A DNA stretch of 64,000 bases. It comes from Mycolicibacterium sp. GF69. Lineage in GTDB: Bacteria; Actinomycetota; Actinomycetes; Mycobacteriales; Mycobacteriaceae. Within the stretch, counting starts at the first letter, position 1, and each line of letters starts with the position of its first letter. Below the pieces are notes generated by a model. The model was not told the DNA's origin, searched no databases, and was given only the letters and a program-made list of their open reading frames with translations. Below, in pieces: positions 41,296-49,172 of the stretch. The position numbers were made by a program, and so were the translations under genes. Location: contig NZ_QMEW01000021.1 of the NCBI RefSeq assembly GCF_003284965.1, forward strand, positions 29,543-93,542. Direction: 5' to 3'.

Positions 41296-41326
41296 ACGCG
41301 TCCGAGCCTTCAGGTCTCGGACGCGT
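41296..41326 (-). terminator. Intrinsic terminator/attenuator between livK and livH
   Basis: A perfect 11-bp stem (41296-41306 with 41316-41326) and 9-nt loop lies 14 bases after the livK stop. On the minus strand it is followed by a T-rich start (TTTTCG counting the stem's last base). It would give more binding protein than permease and ATPase, the usual stoichiometry for ABC importers. Confidence 0.6.
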
Positions 41327-41339
41327 CCCGCCTCAGCGA

Positions 41340-42554
41340 CTATTGAACTTTGTAGATCCAGATCAAACTGGTGGTGAGCTCGCCGTTCGGCGTCCACTGG
41401 TACTGCCGGGCCACGCCGCGCCCGTCGTAGTTGCGGACGAAGTCGAGCAACGCCGGCCGCGTGATGGCCCCGGAATCGATGCCCTTCAACATGATGGTGC
41501 CCAGGTCGTAGCCCTCGCTGCTGTACGTGCCGGGCTCCTGGTTGAACTTCTGGGTGTACTCCTCGGCGAAGTTGCCGGTAGCCGGCCCGCACGGGCAGGA
41601 CAGGACCGCGTCCTTGGCAGCATCACCGGCCTGCTTGACGAATTCCGGATCCTTGGTGCCGTCGGCGCTGGCGAAAATGCCTTCGTATCCGCCGTCCCTG
41701 AGTTGCTGGACGAACGGAGCCGCTTCGGCGTAGTAACCGCTGAAGAACACCGAATCGGGGTTGGCACCCTTGATTTGGGTCACCGCTGCCGAGAAATCCT
41801 TGTCGCCCTTCTTGACAGAGATGTTGCACGACGAGTCGGCCACCGGGCCGAGCGTCTCGCGCACGGTCTGGGCCAGGCCGAGTCCGTAGTCGGTGCTGTC
41901 GTCGACCACGCAGACTTTCTTGTGGTCGAGGGTGTTCTTGAGGTAGTTGGCGACCGACGGGCCCTGCACGCCGTCGTTGCCGAGACCGCGGAAGAAGGTC
42001 CGCCATCCCTTGTCCGACAGCGTGACATTGGTCGCCGACGCCGTCGCGGCGACCAGGCCGGCCTGGTTGAACACGTCACCAGTGGCCATGGTCTCACCGG
42101 AGAATCCGGGACCGATCAACCCGATCGTCGACGCGTCGTTGATGATCTGCGGCGCGATCTGGGTGGCCTTCTGCGGATCGCCCTCGGTGTCGAAGGTCTT
42201 CAGCTGGACCTGGCAGCCGGGATTCGCGGCGTTGTGCTTGTCCACCGCCAGCTGGATACCGTTCTTGATGTTGATGCCCAGCGCCGCGTCGGGACCGTTC
42301 AGAGCACCCGCCATCGCCAGCGACACCGGTGGACACTGTGCGTTGCCGTCACCGGCGGGGTCGGCCGGCGTCGCGCCCTCGTCCGCCTTGACCTCGGCGC
42401 CGTTTTCGTCGATCTGCACCTGTTCGACGATCTTCAGCTCACCCTGCGCCGTGCCACCTTCGCTCGGCTCGGACTGTTGGCAGCCGGCCATCGCGAGCGC
42501 GACCAGACCAGCGCTGCTGATAGCAAATGCTTTCCGTGCCACGCGACCGCGCAC
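41340..42554 (-). CDS. livK: Branched-chain amino-acid ABC transporter substrate-binding lipoprotein
   Basis: A 404-aa exported lipoprotein. The signal sequence ends in lipobox MAGC (Cys about residue 25), an acidic Gln/Glu-rich linker follows, and a periplasmic-binding (Peripla_BP_6) fold runs from about residue 75 (VSLAMAGALNGPDAALGINI, NDASTIGLIGPGFSGE, VCVVDDSTDYGLGLAQTV, DSVFFSGYYAEAAPF, YSSEGYDLGTIMLKGI). It delivers branched-chain amino acids or similar ligands to LivHM. The start is GTG at 42554 with Shine-Dalgarno GGAGG. A TAAGGT -10 (42629-42634) lies in the 187-bp gap upstream, which holds nothing else evident. Confidence 0.93.
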   Translation of the reverse strand: MRGRVARKAFAISSAGLVALAMAGCQQSEPSEGGTAQGELKIVEQVQIDENGAEVKADEGATPADPAGDGNAQCPPVSLAMAGALNGPDAALGINIKNGIQLAVDKHNAANPGCQVQLKTFDTEGDPQKATQIAPQIINDASTIGLIGPGFSGETMATGDVFNQAGLVAATASATNVTLSDKGWRTFFRGLGNDGVQGPSVANYLKNTLDHKKVCVVDDSTDYGLGLAQTVRETLGPVADSSCNISVKKGDKDFSAAVTQIKGANPDSVFFSGYYAEAAPFVQQLRDGGYEGIFASADGTKDPEFVKQAGDAAKDAVLSCPCGPATGNFAEEYTQKFNQEPGTYSSEGYDLGTIMLKGIDSGAITRPALLDFVRNYDGRGVARQYQWTPNGELTTSLIWIYKVQ

Positions 42555-42741
42555 GCTTCACCTCCAGGTCATGTTTGTCGCCGGCTCCGGCCCACCCGGG
42601 TGAGGTCGGGCGCCGACGCTCCGGGAAGACCTTAGCCAACGCTCGGCGCTGCTGCTCGTTGTTGCCACATGCGCAGCGGTCACCGTCCGCCGGTTTCGGC
42701 GAAACTGCGCCGTCGGAAACGCAGTGTTTACCGCGGTCGGG

Positions 42742-43401
42742 TCAGGCTTGGCTGGATTCCGGCGCATCGTCCGGTGTGTCGAGGGTCTCAACCACTACCT
42801 CGGCAACGCGTTTCATCGTGGTCCGGCGGTCCATCGCGGCGCGCTGAATCCACTTGAACGCCTCGGGCTCGGTCATCCCCTGCTTGGCCTGTAGCAAACC
42901 TTTGGCCCGTTCGACCAGCTTGCGGGTCTCCAAGCGGTCCGACAGGGTGGCCACTTCTCGCTCGAGCGCGGAGATCTCGCCGAATCTGCTCACGGCCACC
43001 TCGATGGCCGGGATCAGGTCCGAGATTGTGAACGGCTTGACCAGATAAGCCATCGCGCCGGCGTCACGGGCCTTTTCGACCAACTCGCGCTGGCTGAACG
43101 CGGTCAGGATCACGATCGGCGCGATCCGCTTGCTCGCGATCTCTGCCGCCGCATCGATACCATCGCGCCGCGGCATCTTGACGTCCATGATCACGAGGTC
43201 GGGCTTCAGGCTCTCGGCGAGGTCGACCGCCTCCTGCCCGTCACCCGCCTCACCGACGATTTCGTAGCCCTCTTCGCGCAGCATCTCGGCCAAGTCCATC
43301 CGGATGAGCGCTTCGTCCTCGGCGACGAGAACGCGGCGTGCCTTCACGGCGTCCGGCGGTGACCCAGCAGGAGGAGTGGCCATCGATGACATGGAAGCCA
43401 T
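42742..43401 (-). CDS. pdtaR: ANTAR-domain response regulator PdtaR
   Basis: A 219-aa two-component output protein that, when phosphorylated by the PdtaS sensor kinase (not in this window), binds RNA hairpins and prevents termination. The receiver domain (about 22-140) has acidic pair EDE in VLVAEDEALIRMDL, phospho-acceptor Asp in LVIMDVKMPRRDG and the conserved Lys in YLVKPF. The C-terminal ANTAR domain has KLVERAKGLLQAKQGMTEPE and RRAAMDRRTTMKRVAEVVV-type residues. M. tuberculosis Rv1626 is 205 aa; ATG codons at 43401, 43392 and 43383 are all possible here, and the last gives the closest length. Coordinates use the longest. Confidence 0.95.
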   Translation of the reverse strand: MASMSSMATPPAGSPPDAVKARRVLVAEDEALIRMDLAEMLREEGYEIVGEAGDGQEAVDLAESLKPDLVIMDVKMPRRDGIDAAAEIASKRIAPIVILTAFSQRELVEKARDAGAMAYLVKPFTISDLIPAIEVAVSRFGEISALEREVATLSDRLETRKLVERAKGLLQAKQGMTEPEAFKWIQRAAMDRRTTMKRVAEVVVETLDTPDDAPESSQA

Positions 43402-43443
43402 TGTGGCGGTAGCCGCCCCGTACAGCGACTTCGGGGCATCCTC

Positions 43444-43449
43444 TATGGT
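43444..43449 (+). promoter_or_regulatory. -10 hexamer TATGGT upstream of the CAA-anticodon tRNA
   Basis: TATGGT predicts a start near 43456, about 16 bases before the mature 5' end at 43472. Confidence 0.4.
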
Positions 43450-43471
43450 GGTAAGCCGCGCGATGGCGCAG

Positions 43472-43545
43472 GCCCTCGTATCCCAACTGGCAGAGGAAAC
43501 GGATTCAAAACCCGTACAGTGTGAGTTCGAATCTCACCGAGGGCA
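43472..43545 (+). tRNA. leuX: tRNA with CAA anticodon (tRNA-Leu) with a short class I variable loop
   Basis: A 74-nt cloverleaf. The acceptor stem GCCCTCG/CGAGGGC is perfect with discriminator A, and there is no encoded CCA. The D loop contains the conserved GG (43489-43490). The anticodon loop TTCAAAA reads CAA (43506-43508), with one A-C mismatch at the base of the loop. The variable region is only five bases (ACAGT). The T arm is GTGAG-TTCGAAT-CTCAC. Leucine tRNAs normally have a long variable arm, so identity rests on the anticodon. A tRNA of this kind at the same place in M. tuberculosis is, as I recall, named leuX. Confidence 0.85.
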
Positions 43546-43578
43546 CGTAGAAGCAGCAGGTCGCATCGCTGTCGGCGT

Positions 43579-43584
43579 TACGCT
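43579..43584 (+). promoter_or_regulatory. -10 hexamer TACGCT, leaderless promoter of the adenylate cyclase
   Basis: TACGCT, six bases (CTCTTT), then GTG 43591. It decides for the GTG over ATG at 43597. Confidence 0.6.
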
Positions 43585-43590
43585 CTCTTT

Positions 43591-44898
43591 GTGGAGATGA
43601 GGCTGCGGCCGATCTGCGTGCCCGAGATGGCGTTGGAGAGCCGAACGCCCGCCCGGGTCCGACACCACGCCGAAAGATCGGTGCGCCGCCGCCGGGTGCT
43701 CGACGTGACCTCCATGATCAGCGCGGCGATCAGTGCCTTCTTCGGCTTCCAGGGTCTGCTCATCGGGCTCGAGGTCTGGTGGATTCCGGTCGTCAACCTC
43801 GCCAGCGCGGTGGCCTTCGCGACGATTCCGCTGCTATGCCGGTTCGGCGAGCTCGTCGCACCGCTGGTGTTCTTCGGTGTCGCCTACGCGACGATCACGA
43901 TCCAAGCCATCCAGCTGGGCACCGGCTCTGGGCTGCAGTTCTACTACGTCGTCGCGGCCGCGATCATGGTCATCATTCTCGGCATCGACCACATCCTGCT
44001 GGCATCGACGCTGTCGGCGCTCGGTGCGGTGACGGTGGTGCTGTTGGAATTCTTCGTCCCCGAGAACACCGGTACCCAACCGGCATGGGCGTTCACGACC
44101 TCGTTCGTCCTCACCATCGTCACGGCGTGGATCCTGGTGATCGCCACGCTGTGGTTCGCCCTTCGTGAGATCCGACGCGCGCGATTGGCGATGGAGGCCG
44201 AGTACGAGCGGTCCGAACGGCTGCTGGCCAACATCCTGCCCGCGACCATCGCCGAACGGCTCAAGGATCCGACCCGCACCGTCATCGCCGACAAGTACGA
44301 CGACGCATCGGTCCTGTTCGCCGACATCGCCGGCTACACGCAGCGGGCCAGCGACACCACGCCCAGCGACCTGGTGCGCTTTCTGGACCGGCTCTACACC
44401 GACCTGGACGCCCTGGTCGACCGGCACGGGTTGGAGAAGGTCAAGACCAGCGGCGACTCGTACATGGTGGTCAGCGGTGTGCCGCAACCGCGGCCCGATC
44501 ACCTCGAAGCACTGGCGTGTCTGGCGCTCGACATGGCAGAGGCGGTCGCCGACCTACGCGATCCGCGCGGCCGGGAAGTGCCGCTGCGGATCGGGCTGGC
44601 CGCCGGGCCGGTGGTCGCCGGCGTCGTCGGCGCGCGCAAGTTCTTCTACGACGTATGGGGTGATGCGGTCAACGTCGCATCCCGAATGGAGACCACCGAC
44701 GTCGAGGGCCGCATTCAGGTTCCCCACGACGTCTACGAACGTCTGCGCAGCACCTACGTGCTGGAACCGCGCGGCGAGGTCGAGGTCAAGGGAAAGGGCC
44801 TCATGAAGACCTGGTACCTGGTGGGCCGGCGCGACGACGCGGCGGTGCGCGAGGTGGTCGAGCACCAACCGCTCAGTCGCCGACCTCAGTCGGTTTGA
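43591..44898 (+). CDS. cya: Class III adenylate cyclase, membrane type (Rv1625c-like)
   Basis: A 435-aa cyclase making cAMP from ATP. A six-helix membrane domain (about 40-200) is joined by a coiled segment (EIRRARLAMEAEYERSERLL) to the cytosolic catalytic domain. Metal-binding Asp residues are in SVLFADIAGYTQ and KTSGDSYMV, the purine-binding Lys in KVKTSGD and Asp in DVWGDAVNVASR, with transition-state Asn and Arg in the same motif. All catalytic residues are present, so it should work as a homodimer like M. tuberculosis Rv1625c (443 aa), which resembles half a mammalian membrane cyclase. GTG 43591 is set by the leaderless promoter. The 3' end overlaps the convergent SRPBCC gene by 26 bp. 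cAMP made here could act on CRP and the Usp protein. Confidence 0.95.
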   Translation: MEMRLRPICVPEMALESRTPARVRHHAERSVRRRRVLDVTSMISAAISAFFGFQGLLIGLEVWWIPVVNLASAVAFATIPLLCRFGELVAPLVFFGVAYATITIQAIQLGTGSGLQFYYVVAAAIMVIILGIDHILLASTLSALGAVTVVLLEFFVPENTGTQPAWAFTTSFVLTIVTAWILVIATLWFALREIRRARLAMEAEYERSERLLANILPATIAERLKDPTRTVIADKYDDASVLFADIAGYTQRASDTTPSDLVRFLDRLYTDLDALVDRHGLEKVKTSGDSYMVVSGVPQPRPDHLEALACLALDMAEAVADLRDPRGREVPLRIGLAAGPVVAGVVGARKFFYDVWGDAVNVASRMETTDVEGRIQVPHDVYERLRSTYVLEPRGEVEVKGKGLMKTWYLVGRRDDAAVREVVEHQPLSRRPQSV

Positions 44899-45322
44899 GT
44901 CGTTCGGCCAGTGCGCCCAACCGCCAGAGCGATTCCCGATTGCGGGGATAAGCGGCGAGGTCGGTCACCTTGTTGGGCATGATCGCGGCAGGCCCGCTCA
45001 CCGGGAACTCCGTCATCTCCACCCGGCATCCGTCAGGTATGTCGTAGAGCCGCAAGACGATTCGCGCGCCCCCGAAGGGCCGGCCCTTGGCGTGCAACAC
45101 CAGTTCGTCTGGCGGCACGCTCTTCTCCACGACGGTGACGTCGTTGAGCAGCAACGGCCAGACACCGATCGAGTGGCGGATCTCCGATCCCGGTTCCGGC
45201 CAGTTCGGATCGACGGCGCGCATCCGGCTGTTGCCGACGACCCACTGCGAGTACGTCCATCCGTCCGCCATGACGTCCCATACCTGCTGGCGAGAAGCGT
45301 GAATATCGCGAGTCACAGTCAC
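44873..45322 (-). CDS. SRPBCC (START/Bet v1-like) family protein
   Basis: A 149-aa protein of the polyketide-cyclase/dehydrase-like SRPBCC superfamily: N-terminal VTRDIHASRQQVWDVMADGW, strands in VEKSVPPDELVLHAKGRPFG, and a C-terminal helix NRESLWRLGALAERL. The fold has a hydrophobic cavity for lipids or aromatic ligands; no specific function can be given. GTG at 45322 has a TATATC hexamer six bases upstream, near the leaderless pattern. It lies downstream of the hydrolase gene on the same strand and may be co-transcribed. Confidence 0.8.
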   Translation of the reverse strand: MTVTRDIHASRQQVWDVMADGWTYSQWVVGNSRMRAVDPNWPEPGSEIRHSIGVWPLLLNDVTVVEKSVPPDELVLHAKGRPFGGARIVLRLYDIPDGCRVEMTEFPVSGPAAIMPNKVTDLAAYPRNRESLWRLGALAERLKPTEVGD

Positions 45323-45349
45323 CCGGGTGATATACCCGCGGTCGGCGAA

Positions 45350-46150
45350 TCAATACCCCGGCCGCTCGAGCAGTTCGAGGAGCGCCGCCGTGACGTCGGC
45401 GGGCCGCTCTTCCATCACGTAGTGGTCCGCGCCGGTGAGACGGGTGAGCGTCGCGCCGGGGATGCGGTCGGTGAGTTCCTCGGCGGTGGCAAAAGGTATG
45501 TAGCGATCTCGGTCGCCCCAGATGACCGCGGTCGGGCAGGCGATCTGCTCGAGTCCCGCCGCCAGTTCGGGAATCGCCGGCACGCGATAGTGGCGGAAGA
45601 ACTCGACGAAAGTCCGGCGTCCGAGCGCCGTGTCCATCCAGCCCAGGTAATCCTGCTCCAGCTCCTCGTCGAAACAACCCAGCGCACGGTACGGCCGCAG
45701 CGCAGCGTGGTGTAACCGGCGCAGCGGCAACCGGCGAACCAGGCCGGCCAGGTAAACCGCTGCCCACCGTTGGCTCTGCGAGTAGCGGTAGAACCACGGC
45801 CGGAAGGTGCCGTGCGCTCTGGTGTTGAGCAGACCCAACCGCAGCACGCGCGCGGGCCGGCGCAGGACGTAGCCCAGGCCCAGAAATCCGCCGTAGTCGT
45901 GTGCGATGAGGTTGAACCGGTCGAGCCCCAGGGCGTCGGCGAGCACGTCGATGCGGTCGACCTCGTTGTCGTAGGTCGGCGGGGAGTCGGGCCGAAGGGA
46001 CCGACCGAAGCCGGGCCAGTCGGGAGCGATCACGCGGTGCCGCCGCGCGAGTGCCGGGATCTGGTGACGCCAGCAGGCGGCGCTCTGCGGGTAGCCGTGC
46101 AGGAGCAGGACGGGTTCGCCGGATCCGGCTTCCACGTGCGTGAACTCCAT
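45350..46150 (-). CDS. Alpha/beta-hydrolase (epoxide hydrolase / haloalkane dehalogenase-like)
   Basis: A 266-aa alpha/beta-hydrolase. The oxyanion HG motif is LLLHGYPQSAACWR, the nucleophile elbow AHDYGG contains Asp (not Ser), the acid is in VIWGDRDRYIP and the His in GADHYVMEERP. An Asp nucleophile points to the epoxide-hydrolase/dehalogenase branch rather than esterases. A cap domain (about 130-190) separates the halves. Substrate unknown. ATG 46150 follows a TATACT -10 and is divergent from a TetR gene 29 bp away, which very likely regulates it. An upstream frame (to 46345) lies inside the tetR gene and is rejected. Confidence 0.88.
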   Translation of the reverse strand: MEFTHVEAGSGEPVLLLHGYPQSAACWRHQIPALARRHRVIAPDWPGFGRSLRPDSPPTYDNEVDRIDVLADALGLDRFNLIAHDYGGFLGLGYVLRRPARVLRLGLLNTRAHGTFRPWFYRYSQSQRWAAVYLAGLVRRLPLRRLHHAALRPYRALGCFDEELEQDYLGWMDTALGRRTFVEFFRHYRVPAIPELAAGLEQIACPTAVIWGDRDRYIPFATAEELTDRIPGATLTRLTGADHYVMEERPADVTAALLELLERPGY

Positions 46151-46172
46151 TTTGTTCAAGTTAGTATAAAAT
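46149..46172. promoter_or_regulatory. Overlapping divergent promoters and TetR-type operator
   Basis: The 29-bp gap between hydrolase and tetR carries TATACT on the minus strand (46163-46168) and TAAAAT on the plus strand (46167-46172), which share bases. Both lie in an imperfect palindrome ATTTT-N14-AAAAT (46149-46172). One repressor dimer here could close both promoters. Confidence 0.5.
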
Positions 46173-46179
46173 TCTGCGG

Positions 46180-46803
46180 GTGACCAGAGCAGCGACGCGA
46201 CGTCGCGGCCGGCCGCGCGCTTACGACCCGGAGGTCGCGTTGCGCCGCGCGCGCGAGACGTTCTGGCGCGCCGGGTATGCGGGCACATCGCTCGACGATC
46301 TGTCCGCGGCGATGGAGATGAGCCGGCCGAGCATCTACGCCGCATTCGGTGACAAACGCGCGCTGTATCGACGAGCGGTCACGGACTACGCGGCGACCAG
46401 TCGCGACTGGCTGCAGTCGGCGCTCGCCCGTCCACGCCCGTTACGTGAATCGCTCGGTGCGGTTTACCGGTATGCCCGCGACTTCTATCTGGCCGCCGAC
46501 GACGACCACGGACCCCGGGGTTGTTTCCTGCTCAGCACGGCGCTCACCGAGGCCGGCGCCGATGCCGAGGTGCGGCGCGTCGTCGAGGCGACGATGACCT
46601 CGTTCACCGAGACGTTCGTGAACAGCTTCGAGCGCGCCAGGCGTGCCGGGGAGTTGTCTGCCCAGACGCCTGACGCGCTCGCTGCGCTCGCGACCGCGAC
46701 ATTGAATGCGCTGTCGGTCCGGGCAAGGTCCGGAGCGGACCGGGCCGAACTCGACGCGCTCATCGCCGCCGCGATCGCGGTGATCTGCGCTCGGCCGGAT
46801 TAG
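46180..46803 (+). CDS. TetR-family transcriptional regulator, divergent from the hydrolase
   Basis: A 207-aa regulator. The basic start RAATRRRGRPRAYDP leads into a TetR HTH (residues about 20-65: ALRRARETFWRAGYAGTSLD, LSAAMEMSRPSIYAAFGDKR). The C-terminal domain resembles TetR_C of the AefR/YxaF-like type (GCFLLSTALTEAGADAEVRR). GTG at 46180 lies seven bases after a TAAAAT -10, so the transcript is leaderless or nearly so. Probable target: the shared palindrome at 46149-46172. The 3' end overlaps dps by four bases in convergent orientation. Confidence 0.88.
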   Translation: MTRAATRRRGRPRAYDPEVALRRARETFWRAGYAGTSLDDLSAAMEMSRPSIYAAFGDKRALYRRAVTDYAATSRDWLQSALARPRPLRESLGAVYRYARDFYLAADDDHGPRGCFLLSTALTEAGADAEVRRVVEATMTSFTETFVNSFERARRAGELSAQTPDALAALATATLNALSVRARSGADRAELDALIAAAIAVICARPD

Positions 46804-47291
46804 ACCTTGCGGTTCTCCGACTTGATCAGCCAGGCCAGCTTCTCCAGGCCGTCGATCAGCTGGTGCAGGATGTCGGCGGTGGTGGGATCCTCCGCGTCGA
46901 CCGCGTCGTGCACCTGACGCATTGTGTCGACCGCCGCGTACACCCGGCCGGCGATCAGATCGACCGCATCCTGGGTGCTCACCGCATACGCGGGGAACTG
47001 CGGCAGCGTGGTGCCGGCGGTGACCGTGTCCGAGCGGCCGTCCGGCCAGGCTTCGAGTGCACGCATCCGCTCGGCGATCGTGTCGCTGCCCTCGCGGGCG
47101 AAGTCGACGAGCTCATCGAGCTGAAGATGAAGGTCGCGGAAGTTCGTTCCGACGATGTTCCAGTGCGCCTGCTTACCCTGCAGGTGCAGCTCGACCAGGT
47201 CGACCAGAACGCGCTGCAGGCTGGCGCTCAGTTCCGGCGAGGCCTCGAATCCCTGTACATCTGCTTCTGAACGACGTGCTGTTGTACTCAT
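46800..47291 (-). CDS. dps: DNA-binding ferritin-like protein Dps (Dps2-type)
   Basis: A 163-aa protein forming a hollow dodecamer that oxidises and stores iron and can shield DNA during stress. The inter-subunit ferroxidase centre is in LQGKQAHWNIVGTNFRDLHLQLDELVD (His, Asp and Glu ligands). The fold ends with ADILHQLIDGLEKLAWLIKSE. The N-terminal tail is short and basic. M. smegmatis has two Dps proteins and this looks like the second by size and context. ATG 47291 follows Shine-Dalgarno AGAAGGGG, which lies in the loop of an imperfect hairpin (47292-47320). A TATGCT -10 (47332-47337) is upstream; a longer frame to 47357 is rejected. Confidence 0.92.
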   Translation of the reverse strand: MSTTARRSEADVQGFEASPELSASLQRVLVDLVELHLQGKQAHWNIVGTNFRDLHLQLDELVDFAREGSDTIAERMRALEAWPDGRSDTVTAGTTLPQFPAYAVSTQDAVDLIAGRVYAAVDTMRQVHDAVDAEDPTTADILHQLIDGLEKLAWLIKSENRKV

Positions 47292-47346
47292 AATCTGGAC
47301 AACCCCTTCTAGTCTGGATTGATTCCATTTTAGCATAAATTCCTGG

Positions 47347-49128
47347 TCAGCGGGCATTTTCTTGATCCTGCCTGGCCAGCAGTCGCGCGTAGCCGGAGCC
47401 CATGCCGAGCAGCACCAGCCCCACGACGATGAACACCACGACGCGGAAGATGCCGTCGAGGGTGCCGAGGTCGAAGAGAAAGAGCTTGGCCATGGCCGCG
47501 GCTACCAGCGCCAGTCCCCCGCCGATCGGCACCGACCGGTCGGTTCGCGGCAGCTTCGCCGCATATCCGAACAGCGCGGCGGCCAGCGCGATCCAGCAGA
47601 TCGTCGCCGCCATGTGGCCTGCGTAGAACCCGCTATCCGTGCCGCCGGCCAACACTCCGGCGGTGACGGCGAACGTCGTGAGCGCATATCCGGCGACCGC
47701 GGCCGCGCCGGCCCACGTCGCGGAGCTCCGGGCGGGGTACGACCACGCCATCACGGCCGACCACGCGATCAACACCACACTGGCGATCAGCGTCGACACG
47801 CCCACCGCGGCACTCGTAGGGGTTCCCACCAGCAGCGTGTAGGGCGGCGCCCAGCTCAGATAGTAGGCAGCGCCAACGAGCGCGACGCCGATCGAGATCG
47901 CCCTGGCCGTCGCGTGGCGACGACCCGTCGTCGCCACCAGCAGCGCCATCGCCAACAACACCGGGCCCGCGATCGGGCCATCGAACGCCACCAGCACACC
48001 GATCACCGCCGATATCGCCGAGAGCCCGGCCCAGATCCGGCGGACAGCGCCGTCGACGCCCGGCAACTGGTCACCGACCAGCACGATCGCCAGCAGCGCC
48101 GCCGCCAGGGCCGCCGCCATCAACGCCGCGGGCACGCGGTCGACGGCCAGGACGACCGACAGCACCGGCAGCACGCCGGCCCCGGTGAGCACGGCCATCA
48201 CCGGCCGGTTCGCGGTACCCGGCAGCAGGATCAGCGCACCGGCGATCGCGAGCAGTGCCGCGATACCGCACGCGCCCGCCAGCCACCCGTCGTGTCCGTC
48301 GTCGAAATACACGCCGATGAGTGCGAGCAGTAACGGCAGCGTGCCCACCGCGATGCGGGCGGCGTGCAGCCAGAGCCAGTCCTTGCCGATCTGCACGGGC
48401 AGCGACGCGGCCGACAACGCGAGCATGAACGCGACCAGCAGCAGCGTGACGCCGCCGACCACCACGGGTGCCAGCACCAGCAGCGGCACCAGGACGAGAA
48501 GCCCGAGTGGCTCGGAGTTCCAGCGGCGCGCCACCGTGAGCCCGCCGCCGGCGATCATCGCGGCGATCACCAGGCCGACGGGTGCCGGAACCCAGTCATA
48601 GATGGACGTCACCGCGATGACATCCATATAGGCCGCAGCGATACCGGTCGCCATGAGCGCGATCGCCCCGACACGCCCACCCGGGCGCGCACGCAGCCAC
48701 CAACCGCCGGCGGCCAGTCCCCCGGCCAGCACCGCTCCGGCAGCGACCCTGATCTCCGGCCTCAGCAGGCCCGCCTGCGCGGCCAGCACGAGCAGGAACA
48801 CCACTCCGATCAGCGTGACCGCCACACCGGCGACGGCCAGCAGCTTGCCGATCCATCCGTCGTCCCGCGGCTTCCTGGGCGCCGGTGGCGGTGGTGGCGC
48901 AGGCGGCGGGGGTGGCGGCGAATACCCAACGGGCGCAACGTAAGGCGGATGATACGAAACGGGCGCGGCGTAGGGATAGGCCGGCTGCTGCTGTGGCGGC
49001 TGCTGCGGCGACGGGGCCAGCAGCCGGTCGAGCTCGGTCAGGCCAGCCGAGACACGCGCCAATTGTGCCGACATCGCGGCGATATCGGCGGACAGTGAGG
49101 CGATGACGGCGCGATGCGGTTCGGTCAT
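47347..49128 (-). CDS. DUF2339 polytopic membrane protein
   Basis: A 593-aa protein. The N-terminal 45 residues form a coiled helix, then a Pro/Gln/Tyr-rich linker, then a short basic segment (PRKPRDDGWIGKLL) leads into 16-18 hydrophobic helices made mostly of Ala, Val, Leu and Ile, as in the DUF2339 family. No catalytic motif is visible. These proteins are predicted membrane proteins of unknown function. ATG 49128 was chosen over a longer frame at 49158 because the helix MTEPHRAVIASLSADIAAMS is the family-like start. Same strand as the response-regulator gene upstream, 44 bp away. Confidence 0.82.
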   Translation of the reverse strand: MTEPHRAVIASLSADIAAMSAQLARVSAGLTELDRLLAPSPQQPPQQQPAYPYAAPVSYHPPYVAPVGYSPPPPPPAPPPPPAPRKPRDDGWIGKLLAVAGVAVTLIGVVFLLVLAAQAGLLRPEIRVAAGAVLAGGLAAGGWWLRARPGGRVGAIALMATGIAAAYMDVIAVTSIYDWVPAPVGLVIAAMIAGGGLTVARRWNSEPLGLLVLVPLLVLAPVVVGGVTLLLVAFMLALSAASLPVQIGKDWLWLHAARIAVGTLPLLLALIGVYFDDGHDGWLAGACGIAALLAIAGALILLPGTANRPVMAVLTGAGVLPVLSVVLAVDRVPAALMAAALAAALLAIVLVGDQLPGVDGAVRRIWAGLSAISAVIGVLVAFDGPIAGPVLLAMALLVATTGRRHATARAISIGVALVGAAYYLSWAPPYTLLVGTPTSAAVGVSTLIASVVLIAWSAVMAWSYPARSSATWAGAAAVAGYALTTFAVTAGVLAGGTDSGFYAGHMAATICWIALAAALFGYAAKLPRTDRSVPIGGGLALVAAAMAKLFLFDLGTLDGIFRVVVFIVVGLVLLGMGSGYARLLARQDQENAR

Positions 49129-49172
49129 GGAGCCATCGTCACAGCTGCGACGCCACAACGGGATGAGTAGGA

